A stretch of 64,000 nt of DNA, taken from contig NZ_LMFZ01000012.1 of the NCBI RefSeq assembly GCF_001427305.1, positions 558,001 through 622,000 of the forward strand, read 5' to 3'. A program made the position numbers and the translations under genes. The notes beneath the pieces are model-generated. The model was not told where the DNA came from, searched no databases, and saw only the letters and a list, made by a program, of their open reading frames with translations. Origin of the DNA: Duganella sp. Root1480D1 (GTDB taxonomy: Bacteria; Pseudomonadota; Gammaproteobacteria; Burkholderiales; Burkholderiaceae_D). Shown here piece after piece: positions 9,347-17,107 of this stretch. How positions within the stretch are numbered: the stretch's first letter is position 1; each line of letters opens with the position of its first letter.

Positions 9347-9397
9347 GTCCCGACACCTGACACGGCACAGCCGTGTTGGGTGTTGGGCCCTGACTCC
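9339..9397. repeat. REP-like imperfect palindrome
   Basis: An 18-base arm GGGGTCAGGTCCCGACAC (9339-9356) is repeated inverted as GTGTTGGGCCCTGACTCC (9380-9397) with 15 of 18 positions matching. Between the arms is a second perfect hairpin, ACACGGC-ACA-GCCGTGT (9360-9376). The arrangement looks like an extragenic palindromic element of the type dispersed in many proteobacterial genomes. Only one copy lies in the window, so its dispersal is an inference. Confidence 0.65.
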
Positions 9398-9485
9398 GTC
9401 CATATAATTTGGTGTCGCAAAACCGAAAGCCATTTCCCCAGAGCAGGCATAGAATGCCAAATCCATGTATAAGAAGGCAAGTACC

Positions 9486-11183
9486 ATGACGCAAACTCCT
9501 CGTTCCGGCGGCCAGATCCTGGTCGATGCGCTGAAAGTCCACGGCACCGATACCGCCTTCGGCGTGCCCGGCGAAAGCTACCTGGACGTGCTGGACGCCC
9601 TGCACGAATCCGGCATCCGCTTCATCATCAACCGCCAGGAGGGCGGCGCTGCCTTCATGGCCGACGCTTACGGCAAGATGACCGGCAAGCCAGGCATCTG
9701 TTTCGTCACCCGTGGCCCGGGCGCCACCAATGCCTCGATCGGCGTGCACACCGCCTTCCAGGATTCGACCCCGATGATCCTGTTCATCGGCCAGGTTGGC
9801 AGCGATTTCATGGACCGCGAAGCCTTCCAGGAAGTCGATTACCGCCGCATGTTCGGCCAGATGGCGAAATGGGTAGCCCAGATCGACCGCGCCGACCGCA
9901 TCCCTGAATACATCGCCCGCGCCTTCCAGGTCGCCACCAGCGGTCGCCCGGGCCCAGTGGTACTGGCCCTGCCGGAAGACATGCTGACCGCCAAGGCCAC
10001 CGTGGCCGACACCCGCGCCTATGTGCCGACCCAGGGCGCACCTTCCGCCCCGCAAATCGCGCAACTGCGCCAGATGCTGGCTGAAGCGAAGCGCCCGATG
10101 CTGCTGCTGGGTGGCGGCGGCTGGAACCAGCAGGCGACGGCCGACATCCGCAAATTCGCCGAAGCGAACCAGCTGCCGGTCGGCTGCGCCTTCCGCTTCC
10201 AGGACCTGCTGGACAACAGCCACCCGAACTACATCGGCGATGTCGGCATCGGCATCAACCCGAAGCTGGCCGCACGCGTAAAACAAGCCGATGTACTGAT
10301 CGCCATCGGCCCGCGTCTCGGCGAAATGACCACCAGCGGCTACTCGATCATCGCCTCGCCGGTGCCGCAGCAGCGCCTGGTGCACATCCACGCCAGCCCC
10401 GAAGAACTGGGCAGCGTCTACCAGGGCGAAATGATGATCGCCTCCGGCATGCCGCAGGCCGCCGCAATGCTGGCGGCCATGGAGCCGGTCGATTCGAGCG
10501 CATGGCGCGACAGCGTTGAACAGGCGCGCGCCGAATACAACGCCTGGCAGCAGCAGCCGTCGATCTTCAAGGACAACAATGCTCCGCTGAACCTGTGGCA
10601 GGTGGTGCAGGAACTGAAGGCCCAGTGCCCGGCCGACACCATCATCACCAATGGCGCCGGCAATTACGCCACCTGGGCGCACCGCTACTGGCCTTACGGC
10701 GGCATGCGCACCCAGCTCGCGCCGACCAGCGGCGCCATGGGCTACTCGGTACCTTCCGGCGTAGCCGCAAAGATCATCGATCCGGCGCGCACCGTGGTGA
10801 CGTTCGCGGGCGACGGCGAATACCTGATGAACGGCCAGGAACTGGCCACTGCCGTGCAGTACAAGGCGGGTGTGGTCATCATCGTATTCAACAACCAGAT
10901 GTTCGGCACCATCCGCATGCACCAGGAGCGCGAATACCCAGGCCGCGTTTCCGGCACCACGCTGCACAATCCGGACTTCGCCGCAGTGGCGCGCGCCTTC
11001 GGCGGCCATGGCGAAACCGTTGCTGTTACCGAGGACTTCGCCCCGGCCCTGCAGCGCGCCCTCGCCTTCACCCGCGAGCAGAACCTGCCAGCCATCATCG
11101 AATTGCGCTACGACGGCAACCTGATCACCCCAGGCGCCACCCTCGACACCATCCGCAAGCAGGCTGTCGCCGCCGGCAAGTAA
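9486..11183 (+). CDS. Thiamine-pyrophosphate enzyme, acetolactate synthase large-subunit-like
   Basis: Cytosolic TPP-dependent decarboxylase or carboligase, about 565 residues, with the three domains of the POX/ALS family: N-terminal pyrimidine-binding domain with the catalytic Glu in NRQEGGAAFMADAYGKMTGKPG, a central domain with GRPGPVVLALPED, and a C-terminal PP-binding domain with GDGEYLMNGQELATAVQ...NNQMFGTIRMHQE. The ATG at 9486 follows AGAAGG at a good distance; an in-frame ATG at 9465 is weaker. There is no ilvN (small subunit) or ilvC beside it, so it may be a catabolic relative (for example a glyoxylate or 2-oxoacid carboligase) rather than the biosynthetic enzyme. A strong hairpin follows the gene. 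Confidence 0.85.
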   Translation: MTQTPRSGGQILVDALKVHGTDTAFGVPGESYLDVLDALHESGIRFIINRQEGGAAFMADAYGKMTGKPGICFVTRGPGATNASIGVHTAFQDSTPMILFIGQVGSDFMDREAFQEVDYRRMFGQMAKWVAQIDRADRIPEYIARAFQVATSGRPGPVVLALPEDMLTAKATVADTRAYVPTQGAPSAPQIAQLRQMLAEAKRPMLLLGGGGWNQQATADIRKFAEANQLPVGCAFRFQDLLDNSHPNYIGDVGIGINPKLAARVKQADVLIAIGPRLGEMTTSGYSIIASPVPQQRLVHIHASPEELGSVYQGEMMIASGMPQAAAMLAAMEPVDSSAWRDSVEQARAEYNAWQQQPSIFKDNNAPLNLWQVVQELKAQCPADTIITNGAGNYATWAHRYWPYGGMRTQLAPTSGAMGYSVPSGVAAKIIDPARTVVTFAGDGEYLMNGQELATAVQYKAGVVIIVFNNQMFGTIRMHQEREYPGRVSGTTLHNPDFAAVARAFGGHGETVAVTEDFAPALQRALAFTREQNLPAIIELRYDGNLITPGATLDTIRKQAVAAGK

Positions 11184-11201
11184 TCCCCGCCGTTCCGGCT
11201 A

Positions 11202-11245
11202 AAGGGCTGGCCCGCAATTGCGCGGCCAGCCCTTCGATTTTTCGC
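11202..11245 (+). terminator. Rho-independent terminator after the TPP enzyme gene
   Basis: Stem AAGGGCTGGCC (11202-11212) and GGCCAGCCCTT (11224-11234), followed by CGATTTTT. It ends right at the stop of the convergent gene. Confidence 0.8.
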
Positions 11246-11713
11246 TTACCGCTTCGGTGCGGGACAGGCTTTGCAGGCTTTGGCGGCACGGCTGAAATCG
11301 TGCACCTTGGCCAGTACCATTGGCTGCGACTGGTCGTCGCAATAGCCGCCATCCAGTGTCAGCGTTTCGCCGTTAGGCGAGAACTTGCCGCTGATGGTGC
11401 GCTCGTCCTCCCCTTCCTGCACGGTGAAGTACATCATCTTGCCGCGCGGGTCGACATTCACGTCGGTCGCCACCAAGGGCCAGCTCAAGCCGCCGGCCGT
11501 GTATTCGTAAATTACGGTATCGACTTCAGCAAAGCGCTGCAGCGTGATGCGCTGGCCGCCGTACTCGCCGCTGCCTTCATGCACGCACAAGTCCGAGTAG
11601 ACCACCATGCCGTGGCGCGGCAGCCCCCCAGCCTTGTTGGCCGCCAGCGCGGCGGGCAGGACTGTGACGGAGACGAGCAGCAGCGCGCTGCCGATGCGAT
11701 GGGAAGTTTTCAT
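11246..11713 (-). CDS. Hypothetical secreted protein
   Basis: 155 residues with a clear Sec signal peptide (about residues 1-24, ending VLPAALAA), so probably periplasmic. The mature part is a beta-rich sequence with four cysteines (DLCVHEG, GGYCDD, KACKACPAPKR) and no motif I recognise. The gene lies alone between the convergent TPP enzyme and the porin and starts directly beyond the porin terminator. No function is proposed. Confidence 0.7.
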   Translation of the reverse strand: MKTSHRIGSALLLVSVTVLPAALAANKAGGLPRHGMVVYSDLCVHEGSGEYGGQRITLQRFAEVDTVIYEYTAGGLSWPLVATDVNVDPRGKMMYFTVQEGEDERTISGKFSPNGETLTLDGGYCDDQSQPMVLAKVHDFSRAAKACKACPAPKR

Positions 11714-11726
11714 ATCAGCATTGTAA

Positions 11727-11756
11727 AAAAAAACGGCTGCACGAGGCAGCCGTTTT
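11727..11756 (-). terminator. Rho-independent terminator of the porin gene
   Basis: On the minus strand AAACGGCTGC, five-base loop, GCAGCCGTTT (11755-11731) followed by a run of T. It sits about 20 bases after the porin stop. Confidence 0.9.
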
Positions 11757-11775
11757 GACCAGCAACTGGTATCTA

Positions 11776-12849
11776 TCAGAAGGTGTGACGGATGCCTACG
11801 TTGTAAGCGGAGTCACCGGAGCCGGATTCAGCGTTGTTGCCAACGGTGAAGGAAGCGCCGTTCTTGTTCTTGATCTTACCGTAGGACATGTAAGTGGTGG
11901 TGCGTGGCGACAGCTTGTGCAGGTAGCCGATTGCGTACTGGGTAGCATCGCGGTTGGCAACTTCACGGTCATCCGCGCGGGCCACGGAAGCCACCAGGGA
12001 ACCAGCAGCCGACACAGGAACGGTTGCACCGACCAGGTAGTTGCGGCTGTCGATCGACGGCGCCACTGCAGCTGCGGTGAAGGCGGTGCCGTTCGGGTAA
12101 GCAACGCTGTTCAGGCCTTTGTTGGTGTTGAACATGGCGTAGGCTTTAACGACCTTGAAGTCGTAGTTCACAGCCAGCAGGGTGTTGTGGCCAATGTCAC
12201 GACCGGTCACGACGTTGTTGGCAACGGTGTCGTTGTTACGGTTGTTGTATGCCAGGCGGGCGTTGAAATCGCCGTTCTGGTAGCCGATCGACGCGCCCAG
12301 TTGACGGCCGGTCGAAGATTCTTTCTGCTCGCCGGCAGCGTAGAACACTTCAGCCGTAATACCCATCATGTCTGGCGACTTGTAGTACACGGAATTGCTG
12401 TTGCGGACGTTGATGCCGTTCGCTGGGAAGATATTCTTGGCCGAGCCGGACAGGCCAGCCTGGAACGGATCGCCAACTTGCACGAAGGCGTTGTACCAAG
12501 GGGTGTACTGGCGGCCCAGGGTCAGGGTACCAGCCGACTTGGACACCAGGCCAACATAAGCCTGGCGCTGGAATACGGAACCGGCCACATCGGATTCACC
12601 GGTGTCGCCTTTGATGCCGCCTTCCAGCATGAATACTGCGGACAGGCCGCCACCGAGGTCTTCGGTGCCCTTGAAGCCGATGCGCGATGCATTGGCGACG
12701 CCGGAGGACACTTTGTTGACGTTACCGTTCTTGCCACCGTGTTCGGACACGATGCCGGCATCCATGATACCGAAGATGGTTACGTTGGATTGGGCATACG
12801 CGCTACCGGATGCTGCGAGAATCGCGAGGGAAATCAAGGTCTTCTTCAT
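11776..12849 (-). CDS. Gram-negative outer-membrane porin (Burkholderia/Neisseria type)
   Basis: Trimeric general diffusion porin of the outer membrane. The 357 residues open with a signal peptide (MKKTLISLAILAASGSAYA), then QSNVTIFGIMDAGI, the first beta strand typical of the betaproteobacterial porin family, and end with NVGIRHTF, whose terminal Phe is the outer-membrane insertion signal. FKGTEDLGGGLSAVFMLEGG is a further family hallmark. Single gene with its own terminator; the long divergent region towards the B12-binding regulator holds its promoter. Confidence 0.93.
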   Translation of the reverse strand: MKKTLISLAILAASGSAYAQSNVTIFGIMDAGIVSEHGGKNGNVNKVSSGVANASRIGFKGTEDLGGGLSAVFMLEGGIKGDTGESDVAGSVFQRQAYVGLVSKSAGTLTLGRQYTPWYNAFVQVGDPFQAGLSGSAKNIFPANGINVRNSNSVYYKSPDMMGITAEVFYAAGEQKESSTGRQLGASIGYQNGDFNARLAYNNRNNDTVANNVVTGRDIGHNTLLAVNYDFKVVKAYAMFNTNKGLNSVAYPNGTAFTAAAVAPSIDSRNYLVGATVPVSAAGSLVASVARADDREVANRDATQYAIGYLHKLSPRTTTYMSYGKIKNKNGASFTVGNNAESGSGDSAYNVGIRHTF

Positions 12850-13205
12850 GATGTGCTTCTTCCTTTTCTTTGTTATCGATCACCAGGGCTCTTCGGCGCT
12901 GATCGCCCGTCATTTTATATGATCTCAATATTTCCTGCTAATCACGTAGTAATACGTATTGCAAGATGACGGCTTTTGCCACAAGGGCCGAATAAAATTT
13001 AAGCAGCCTTCAACTATTTTGTTCAGGACACATTTCACACTTTCCGTTCTTTTCGCGGCTAAACCGAAAGCGCCAGGATTGTGTCATGGACAAGCGATTT
13101 GAACCCCAGTTTCATAGTGAAACTAGCCTGCACCGTAGGCAACTTTGTGTCAGACTTCGGCGTTAGAATGCAGGTCGCGTATCAATCTGGGGGCGCTGTC
13201 GGCGA
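12850..13205. other. Divergent intergenic region between porin and B12-type regulator
   Basis: About 355 AT-richer bases. A perfect inverted repeat ACGTA-GTAA-TACGT lies at 12944-12957 near the probable porin promoter (TATAAA on the minus strand at about 12915-12920). A second, AGTTTCA-TAG-TGAAACT, lies at 13108-13124 and is listed separately. A TAGAAT hexamer at 13164-13169 could be the -10 box of the regulator gene. No coding sequence is supported. Confidence 0.6.
13108..13124. promoter_or_regulatory. Perfect 17-bp palindrome, candidate operator
   Basis: AGTTTCA-TAG-TGAAACT, about 80 bases upstream of the B12-type MerR gene and about 40 bases upstream of its possible -10 box. Symmetry and position suit a binding site for the neighbouring regulator, but no such site is known to me for this protein. 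Confidence 0.5.
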
Positions 13206-14156
13206 ATGAAAACGAGTACGGCTTTTGTAACAATTCCGTCCACCATCAGCGATGTGGAGCGGGACACCGGTCTTGCAAAAGAAACTTTGCGAGTCTGGGA
13301 GCGTCGTTACGATTTCCCCCGCCCTGAACGCGACACGTTCGGAGAGCGAGTCTATCCAAGCGAACAAGTAATTAAATTGAGATTGATCAAGAGATTGATT
13401 GATCTGGGGCATCGTCCTGGCAAGGTGATCGGCTATTCGGCCGATGAATTGCAGGCACTGGCGCAAAAGAGCAGCACCAGCCTGCGGGACGAGGCTGCGC
13501 TGCCCCATCCTGAGTTGCAAGCCTACCTGGAACTCTGCAAAGCCCACCAGATGGAGGCTTTTCGCCGCAAACTGACGCAGGCGATGTTGGTGATGGGCTT
13601 GAAAAATTTCGTGATCAACCTGGTGGCGCCGCTCACCACCCTGGTGGGAGAAGCGTGGGCTTGCGGGCAGTTCGCGGTGTTTGAAGAGCATTTGTTTGCA
13701 GAATCGGTGCAGATCGTGTTGCGCAGCGCCGTATTCTCGGTACCGCAAGTGAACCACAGCAGCGGCGCGCCGCGCCCGCGCGTGCTACTGACCACCCTGC
13801 CGCAGGAACGGCACGGCCTGGGCCTGCTGATGGCCGAGGCCATATTTGCCGCCGAGGGAGCACATTGCATCCCCTTAGGCGTTCAGACGCCCTTGCCGGA
13901 CATCGTCGAAGGCGCGCGCGCCATGCAGGCCGACATCATTGCACTGTCCTTTTTCGCCACCATGAACCCGCGCCACGTGAACGACAGCTTGCGCGAATTG
14001 CGGGCCCGCCTGCCGGAACAGGCTGAAATCTGGGCCGGCGGCAGCAATTCCGCCTTGCGCAAGCGGGCGCCCAGCTGTGTGACGGTGTGCGAACTGACCG
14101 CGATCAGCGCTGCGGTCATCGAATGGCGGCAGCGCCAACGGCAAGCCCTCAGCTAG
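13206..14156 (+). CDS. MerR-family regulator with cobalamin-binding domain (CarH/LitR-like photoreceptor candidate)
   Basis: 316 residues. An N-terminal MerR helix-turn-helix (about residues 12-75, TISDVERDTGLAKETLRVWERRY) is followed by a helical bundle and a Rossmann B12-binding domain. Two CarH hallmarks are present. W151-x9-E161-H162 is the motif of the four-helix bundle that caps adenosylcobalamin, and E201-x-H203-x-x-G206 supplies the lower axial histidine. In known CarH and LitR proteins B12 photolysis breaks the DNA-bound tetramer. Carotenoid or photolyase genes, the usual targets, are not in the window. The gene lies between a divergent porin and ftsY. The start ATG has only a weak ribosome binding site. 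Light sensing is inference from the motifs. Confidence 0.85.
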   Translation: MKTSTAFVTIPSTISDVERDTGLAKETLRVWERRYDFPRPERDTFGERVYPSEQVIKLRLIKRLIDLGHRPGKVIGYSADELQALAQKSSTSLRDEAALPHPELQAYLELCKAHQMEAFRRKLTQAMLVMGLKNFVINLVAPLTTLVGEAWACGQFAVFEEHLFAESVQIVLRSAVFSVPQVNHSSGAPRPRVLLTTLPQERHGLGLLMAEAIFAAEGAHCIPLGVQTPLPDIVEGARAMQADIIALSFFATMNPRHVNDSLRELRARLPEQAEIWAGGSNSALRKRAPSCVTVCELTAISAAVIEWRQRQRQALS

Positions 14157-14206
14157 CCTCTGGTAGAATACGCGGTTCGATTGAAGGACCCTCTGCCAAC
14201 CTGTCC

Positions 14207-15259
14207 ATGTTCAGTTTTTTCAAGAAGAAACCGGTCGCCCCGGAAGCCGCGCCCGCTGCGCCGGCCGCAGCGCCTGCGGCCCCTGCGCCTTCCGCGCCAG
14301 CCAGCACTGAGACCGCAGCGCCGCTGGCGTTTGAAGTCGAAACGGCCGCCAGGCCCGAACCGAAGCAAAGCTGGATGAGCCGCCTGAAGGCCGGCTTGTC
14401 GAAGACCTCCGCCAACCTGTCCATCCTGTTCGTCGGCGCCAAGATCGACGAAGACCTGTACGACGAGCTGGAAGCGGCGCTGCTGATGTCCGATGCCGGC
14501 GTCGATGCCACCCAATACCTGCTCGATGCGCTCAAGCGCAAGGTCAAGGAAGACAAGCTGCTCGATGGCGCCCAGGTCAAGGAGGCGCTCAAGCAATTGA
14601 TGACCGACCTGCTGCAACCGCTGCAAAAGCCATTCGAACTGGGCCGCCACCAGCCGCTGGTGATGATGATTTCCGGCGTCAACGGCGCAGGCAAGACCAC
14701 CACCATCGGCAAGCTGGCCAAGCATATGCAGGCGCACGGCCAGTCGGTACTGTTGGCTGCAGGCGACACTTTCCGTGCCGCCGCCCGCGAACAACTGATG
14801 GTGTGGGGCCAGCGCAACAATGTGACCGTGATTTCCCAGGAGTCGGGCGACCCGGCTGCCGTGTCCTTTGACGCGGTGCAGTCCGGCAAGGCGCGCGGCA
14901 CCAATGTCGTGATGATCGACACCGCCGGCCGCCTGCCGACCCAGCTCCACCTGATGGAAGAGCTGAAGAAGGTCAAGCGCGTGATCGGCAAGGGCATGGA
15001 GGGTGCACCGCACGAAACCTTGCTGGTGATCGACGGTAATACCGGCCAGAATGCCCTGGCCCAGGTAAAGGCTTTCGATGATGCTCTGCAATTGTCCGGC
15101 CTGATCATCACCAAGCTCGATGGCACTGCGAAGGGCGGCATCCTGGCCGCCATCGCCCGAGTACGCCCGGTCCCGGTGTACTTCATTGGCATCGGCGAAA
15201 AGATTGAAGACCTGCAGCCGTTCAATGCGGCTGAATTTGTTGAAGCACTGCTCGCTTAA
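14207..15259 (+). CDS. ftsY: Signal recognition particle receptor FtsY
   Basis: GTPase that docks the SRP-ribosome complex at the membrane. The 350 residues comprise an Ala/Pro-rich N-terminal A domain after MFSFFKKK, then the N domain and G domain with P-loop GVNGAGKTTTIGKLA (from about residue 157), GDTFRAAAREQL, DTAGRLPTQ, and TKLDGTAKGG. I chose the ATG at 14207; upstream in-frame sequence overlaps the previous gene and is not conserved-looking. A TAGAAT hexamer at 14164 may be the -10 box. It leads the ftsY-ftsE-ftsX operon, with 21 bases to ftsE. Confidence 0.97.
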   Translation: MFSFFKKKPVAPEAAPAAPAAAPAAPAPSAPASTETAAPLAFEVETAARPEPKQSWMSRLKAGLSKTSANLSILFVGAKIDEDLYDELEAALLMSDAGVDATQYLLDALKRKVKEDKLLDGAQVKEALKQLMTDLLQPLQKPFELGRHQPLVMMISGVNGAGKTTTIGKLAKHMQAHGQSVLLAAGDTFRAAAREQLMVWGQRNNVTVISQESGDPAAVSFDAVQSGKARGTNVVMIDTAGRLPTQLHLMEELKKVKRVIGKGMEGAPHETLLVIDGNTGQNALAQVKAFDDALQLSGLIITKLDGTAKGGILAAIARVRPVPVYFIGIGEKIEDLQPFNAAEFVEALLA

Positions 15260-15280
15260 CATGACCGATTCGCGGCCTAC

Positions 15281-15940
15281 ATGATCGAATTACAGCACGT
15301 CAGCAAGCAATATTCCCCCGACGGTGTCGCCCTGCGCGACATTTCCTTCACCATTGCCAAAGGCGAGCTGGTCTACCTGGCCGGCCCTTCCGGCGCCGGC
15401 AAGTCGACCCTGCTGAAGATGATTGCCGCCATGGAACGGCCGACGTCCGGCAAGGTACTGGTGAATGGTCAGGACATCGGCACCCTGAAGCGCGCCGGCA
15501 TTCCCTTCCTGCGCCGCAACCTCGGCCTGATCTTCCAGGAACAGCGCCTGCTGAACGACCGCACCGTGCTGGCCAATGTGATGATGCCGCTGCTGGTGAC
15601 GGGCTCGCCGCGCGCCGTTGCCGAGCAGCGCGCGCGTGCCGCGCTCGACAAGGTGGGCTTGCTGGACCGCGCCGACGGCCAGCCGCTGGCCCTGTCCGGC
15701 GGCGAACAGCAGCGCGTGTCGATCGCGCGCGCCATCGTCAACCGGCCGCAGATCATCCTGGCCGACGAGCCGACCGCCAACCTGGACCGCGCCAGCGCCA
15801 ACAAGGTGATCGACGCCCTGCATGCCTTCCACTCGGTGGGCGTGACTTGCCTGATTTCCTCGCACGATGAACAGATCCTGGACGCTGCGGCGCGCGTGAT
15901 CCATCTCGAGCGCGGCGAACTGATGAGGGAGGCCGCATGA
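15281..15940 (+). CDS. ftsE: Cell division ATP-binding protein FtsE
   Basis: ABC-type ATPase that works with FtsX to control septal peptidoglycan hydrolases. The 219 residues carry Walker A GPSGAGKS (about 35-42), the Q-loop region NLGLIFQEQRLL, signature LSGGEQQR (about 140) and Walker B ILADEPTANLD. Its stop overlaps the ftsX start by four bases (ATGA). Confidence 0.96.
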   Translation: MIELQHVSKQYSPDGVALRDISFTIAKGELVYLAGPSGAGKSTLLKMIAAMERPTSGKVLVNGQDIGTLKRAGIPFLRRNLGLIFQEQRLLNDRTVLANVMMPLLVTGSPRAVAEQRARAALDKVGLLDRADGQPLALSGGEQQRVSIARAIVNRPQIILADEPTANLDRASANKVIDALHAFHSVGVTCLISSHDEQILDAAARVIHLERGELMREAA

Positions 15941-16851
15941 GCACCTGGCTGCGCCACCACCTGTTCGCCCTCAGTTCCGCCCTGGTGCATGTGCGCCGGG
16001 CGCCGGGTTCTTTCCTGTTCAATATCCTGGTGGTCGCGATTGCCCTGGCCCTGCCCTTCATGGGCGTGACCTTGCTCGACAATGTGCGGCCGATGTCGGA
16101 GCAGATGGCAGTCGAGCCTGAGCTCAGCGTCTTCATCAAGGCCGAGACCCCGCGCGAGCAAGCCACCGGGCTGGCTTCCGCGCTGCGCACGATTGCGCCG
16201 ACCGCCAAGATCATTTTCACCTCGCGCGAAAAGGCGCTGGAGCAGCTCAATGCCAAGAGCGGCTTGTCCGACGTGGTGGCCACCCTGGGTGAAAACCCGC
16301 TGCCGGACAGCTATGTGGTCAAGCTGAACGCCTTCCAGAACGCCGCCGAAGGCAGCAAGATCGACAGTATTGCCGAGCAGATGCGCGACCTGCCGGGCGT
16401 GGAATCGGTACAGGTTGACTCGGCCTGGGTCAAGCGGCTGGCCGCCCTGTTGGGCATCCTGCGCCTGGCCCTGCTGCTGCTGGCCGCCACGCTGGCCACG
16501 GTGGTGGTGGCGGTGGTGTTCAATACCATTCGCCTGCAAGTGATGACCCAGCGTGAAGAAATCCTGGTCTCCAAGCTGATTGGCGCCAGCGACAGCTTCA
16601 TCCACCGCCCCTTCTATTACACCGGCGCCCTGCTCGGCCTGTGTGCCGGTGGCGTGGCCCTGGGCGGCGTGGCGCTGGCCCTGCAGCCGCTCAATCGCGC
16701 CATTGCCGACTTTGCAAGACTGTATGCTTCGGAATTCCAGCTGGTTCCGCTCGATCCCGTGGGCACCGCCGGTTTGCTGGCCCTGTCTGCCAGCCTTGGC
16801 CTGGTGGGCGCCCTGCTCTGCGTCCAGCGCCATCTCTCGCGCCTGAATTAA
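15937..16851 (+). CDS. ftsX: Cell division protein FtsX (permease-like)
   Basis: Inner-membrane partner of FtsE. The 304 residues show the usual four membrane segments: one near residues 25-45 (FNILVVAIALALPFMGVTLL), a large periplasmic loop, then three C-terminal segments (about 170-300), including LAALLGILRLALLLLAATLATVVVAVVF. Ends in a hairpin without a clear T run. Confidence 0.95.
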   Translation: MSTWLRHHLFALSSALVHVRRAPGSFLFNILVVAIALALPFMGVTLLDNVRPMSEQMAVEPELSVFIKAETPREQATGLASALRTIAPTAKIIFTSREKALEQLNAKSGLSDVVATLGENPLPDSYVVKLNAFQNAAEGSKIDSIAEQMRDLPGVESVQVDSAWVKRLAALLGILRLALLLLAATLATVVVAVVFNTIRLQVMTQREEILVSKLIGASDSFIHRPFYYTGALLGLCAGGVALGGVALALQPLNRAIADFARLYASEFQLVPLDPVGTAGLLALSASLGLVGALLCVQRHLSRLN

Positions 16852-16858
16852 GCCCTCC

Positions 16859-16884
16859 GGCTCCGTGCGTACCCGCACGGAGCC
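16859..16884 (+). terminator. Hairpin after ftsX, weak terminator
   Basis: Perfect 11-bp stem GGCTCCGTGCG (16859-16869) and CGCACGGAGCC (16874-16884) with a four-base loop. It lacks a T run, so it may slow or end transcription only with help. Confidence 0.5.
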
Positions 16885-16940
16885 CGCCCCTTCCCCCGCC
16901 GTATCCTGACTTTGATCCAACGCAAGAAATCGCGCTGGCC

Positions 16941-16960
16941 TGATAGTATTTTTACTATCA
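16941..16960. repeat. Perfect 8-bp inverted repeat upstream of rpoH
   Basis: TGATAGTA-TTTT-TACTATCA, 21 bases before the CIRCE element. It could be an operator or a small hairpin. Function unknown. Confidence 0.5.
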
Positions 16961-16980
16961 AAGCCATAAAATCCCAGCGA

Positions 16981-17010
16981 TTGGCACTCACCAAGGGAGA
17001 GTGCTAATAT
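16981..17010 (+). promoter_or_regulatory. CIRCE operator (HrcA site) within the rpoH promoter
   Basis: TTGGCACTC (16981-16989), nine bases, GAGTGCTAA (16999-17007): the CIRCE consensus TTAGCACTC-N9-GAGTGCTAA with one change. The same bases form a sigma70 promoter: TTGGCA (16981-16986) and TAATAT (17005-17010) with 18-bp spacing. HrcA bound here would block RNA polymerase, so rpoH should be released from repression by heat shock. Confidence 0.9.
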
Positions 17011-17107
17011 ATGTTCAGAACGCATGATAGAGGTTAAGAATCATTTAAGTTCTGTCGTGCATGCTGGTAACTCTGTAAAGCATTCCCTTCAAGCGAGGAT
17101 AGATAAG

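Noticed and set aside
9327..11009. 560-residue minus-strand open frame opposite the TPP enzyme
   Set aside because: Antisense shadow running into the REP-like palindrome; the plus strand carries all TPP-enzyme motifs.
15469..17025. 518-residue minus-strand open frame opposite ftsE and ftsX
   Set aside because: Antisense to two well-supported overlapping genes; composition is shadow-like.
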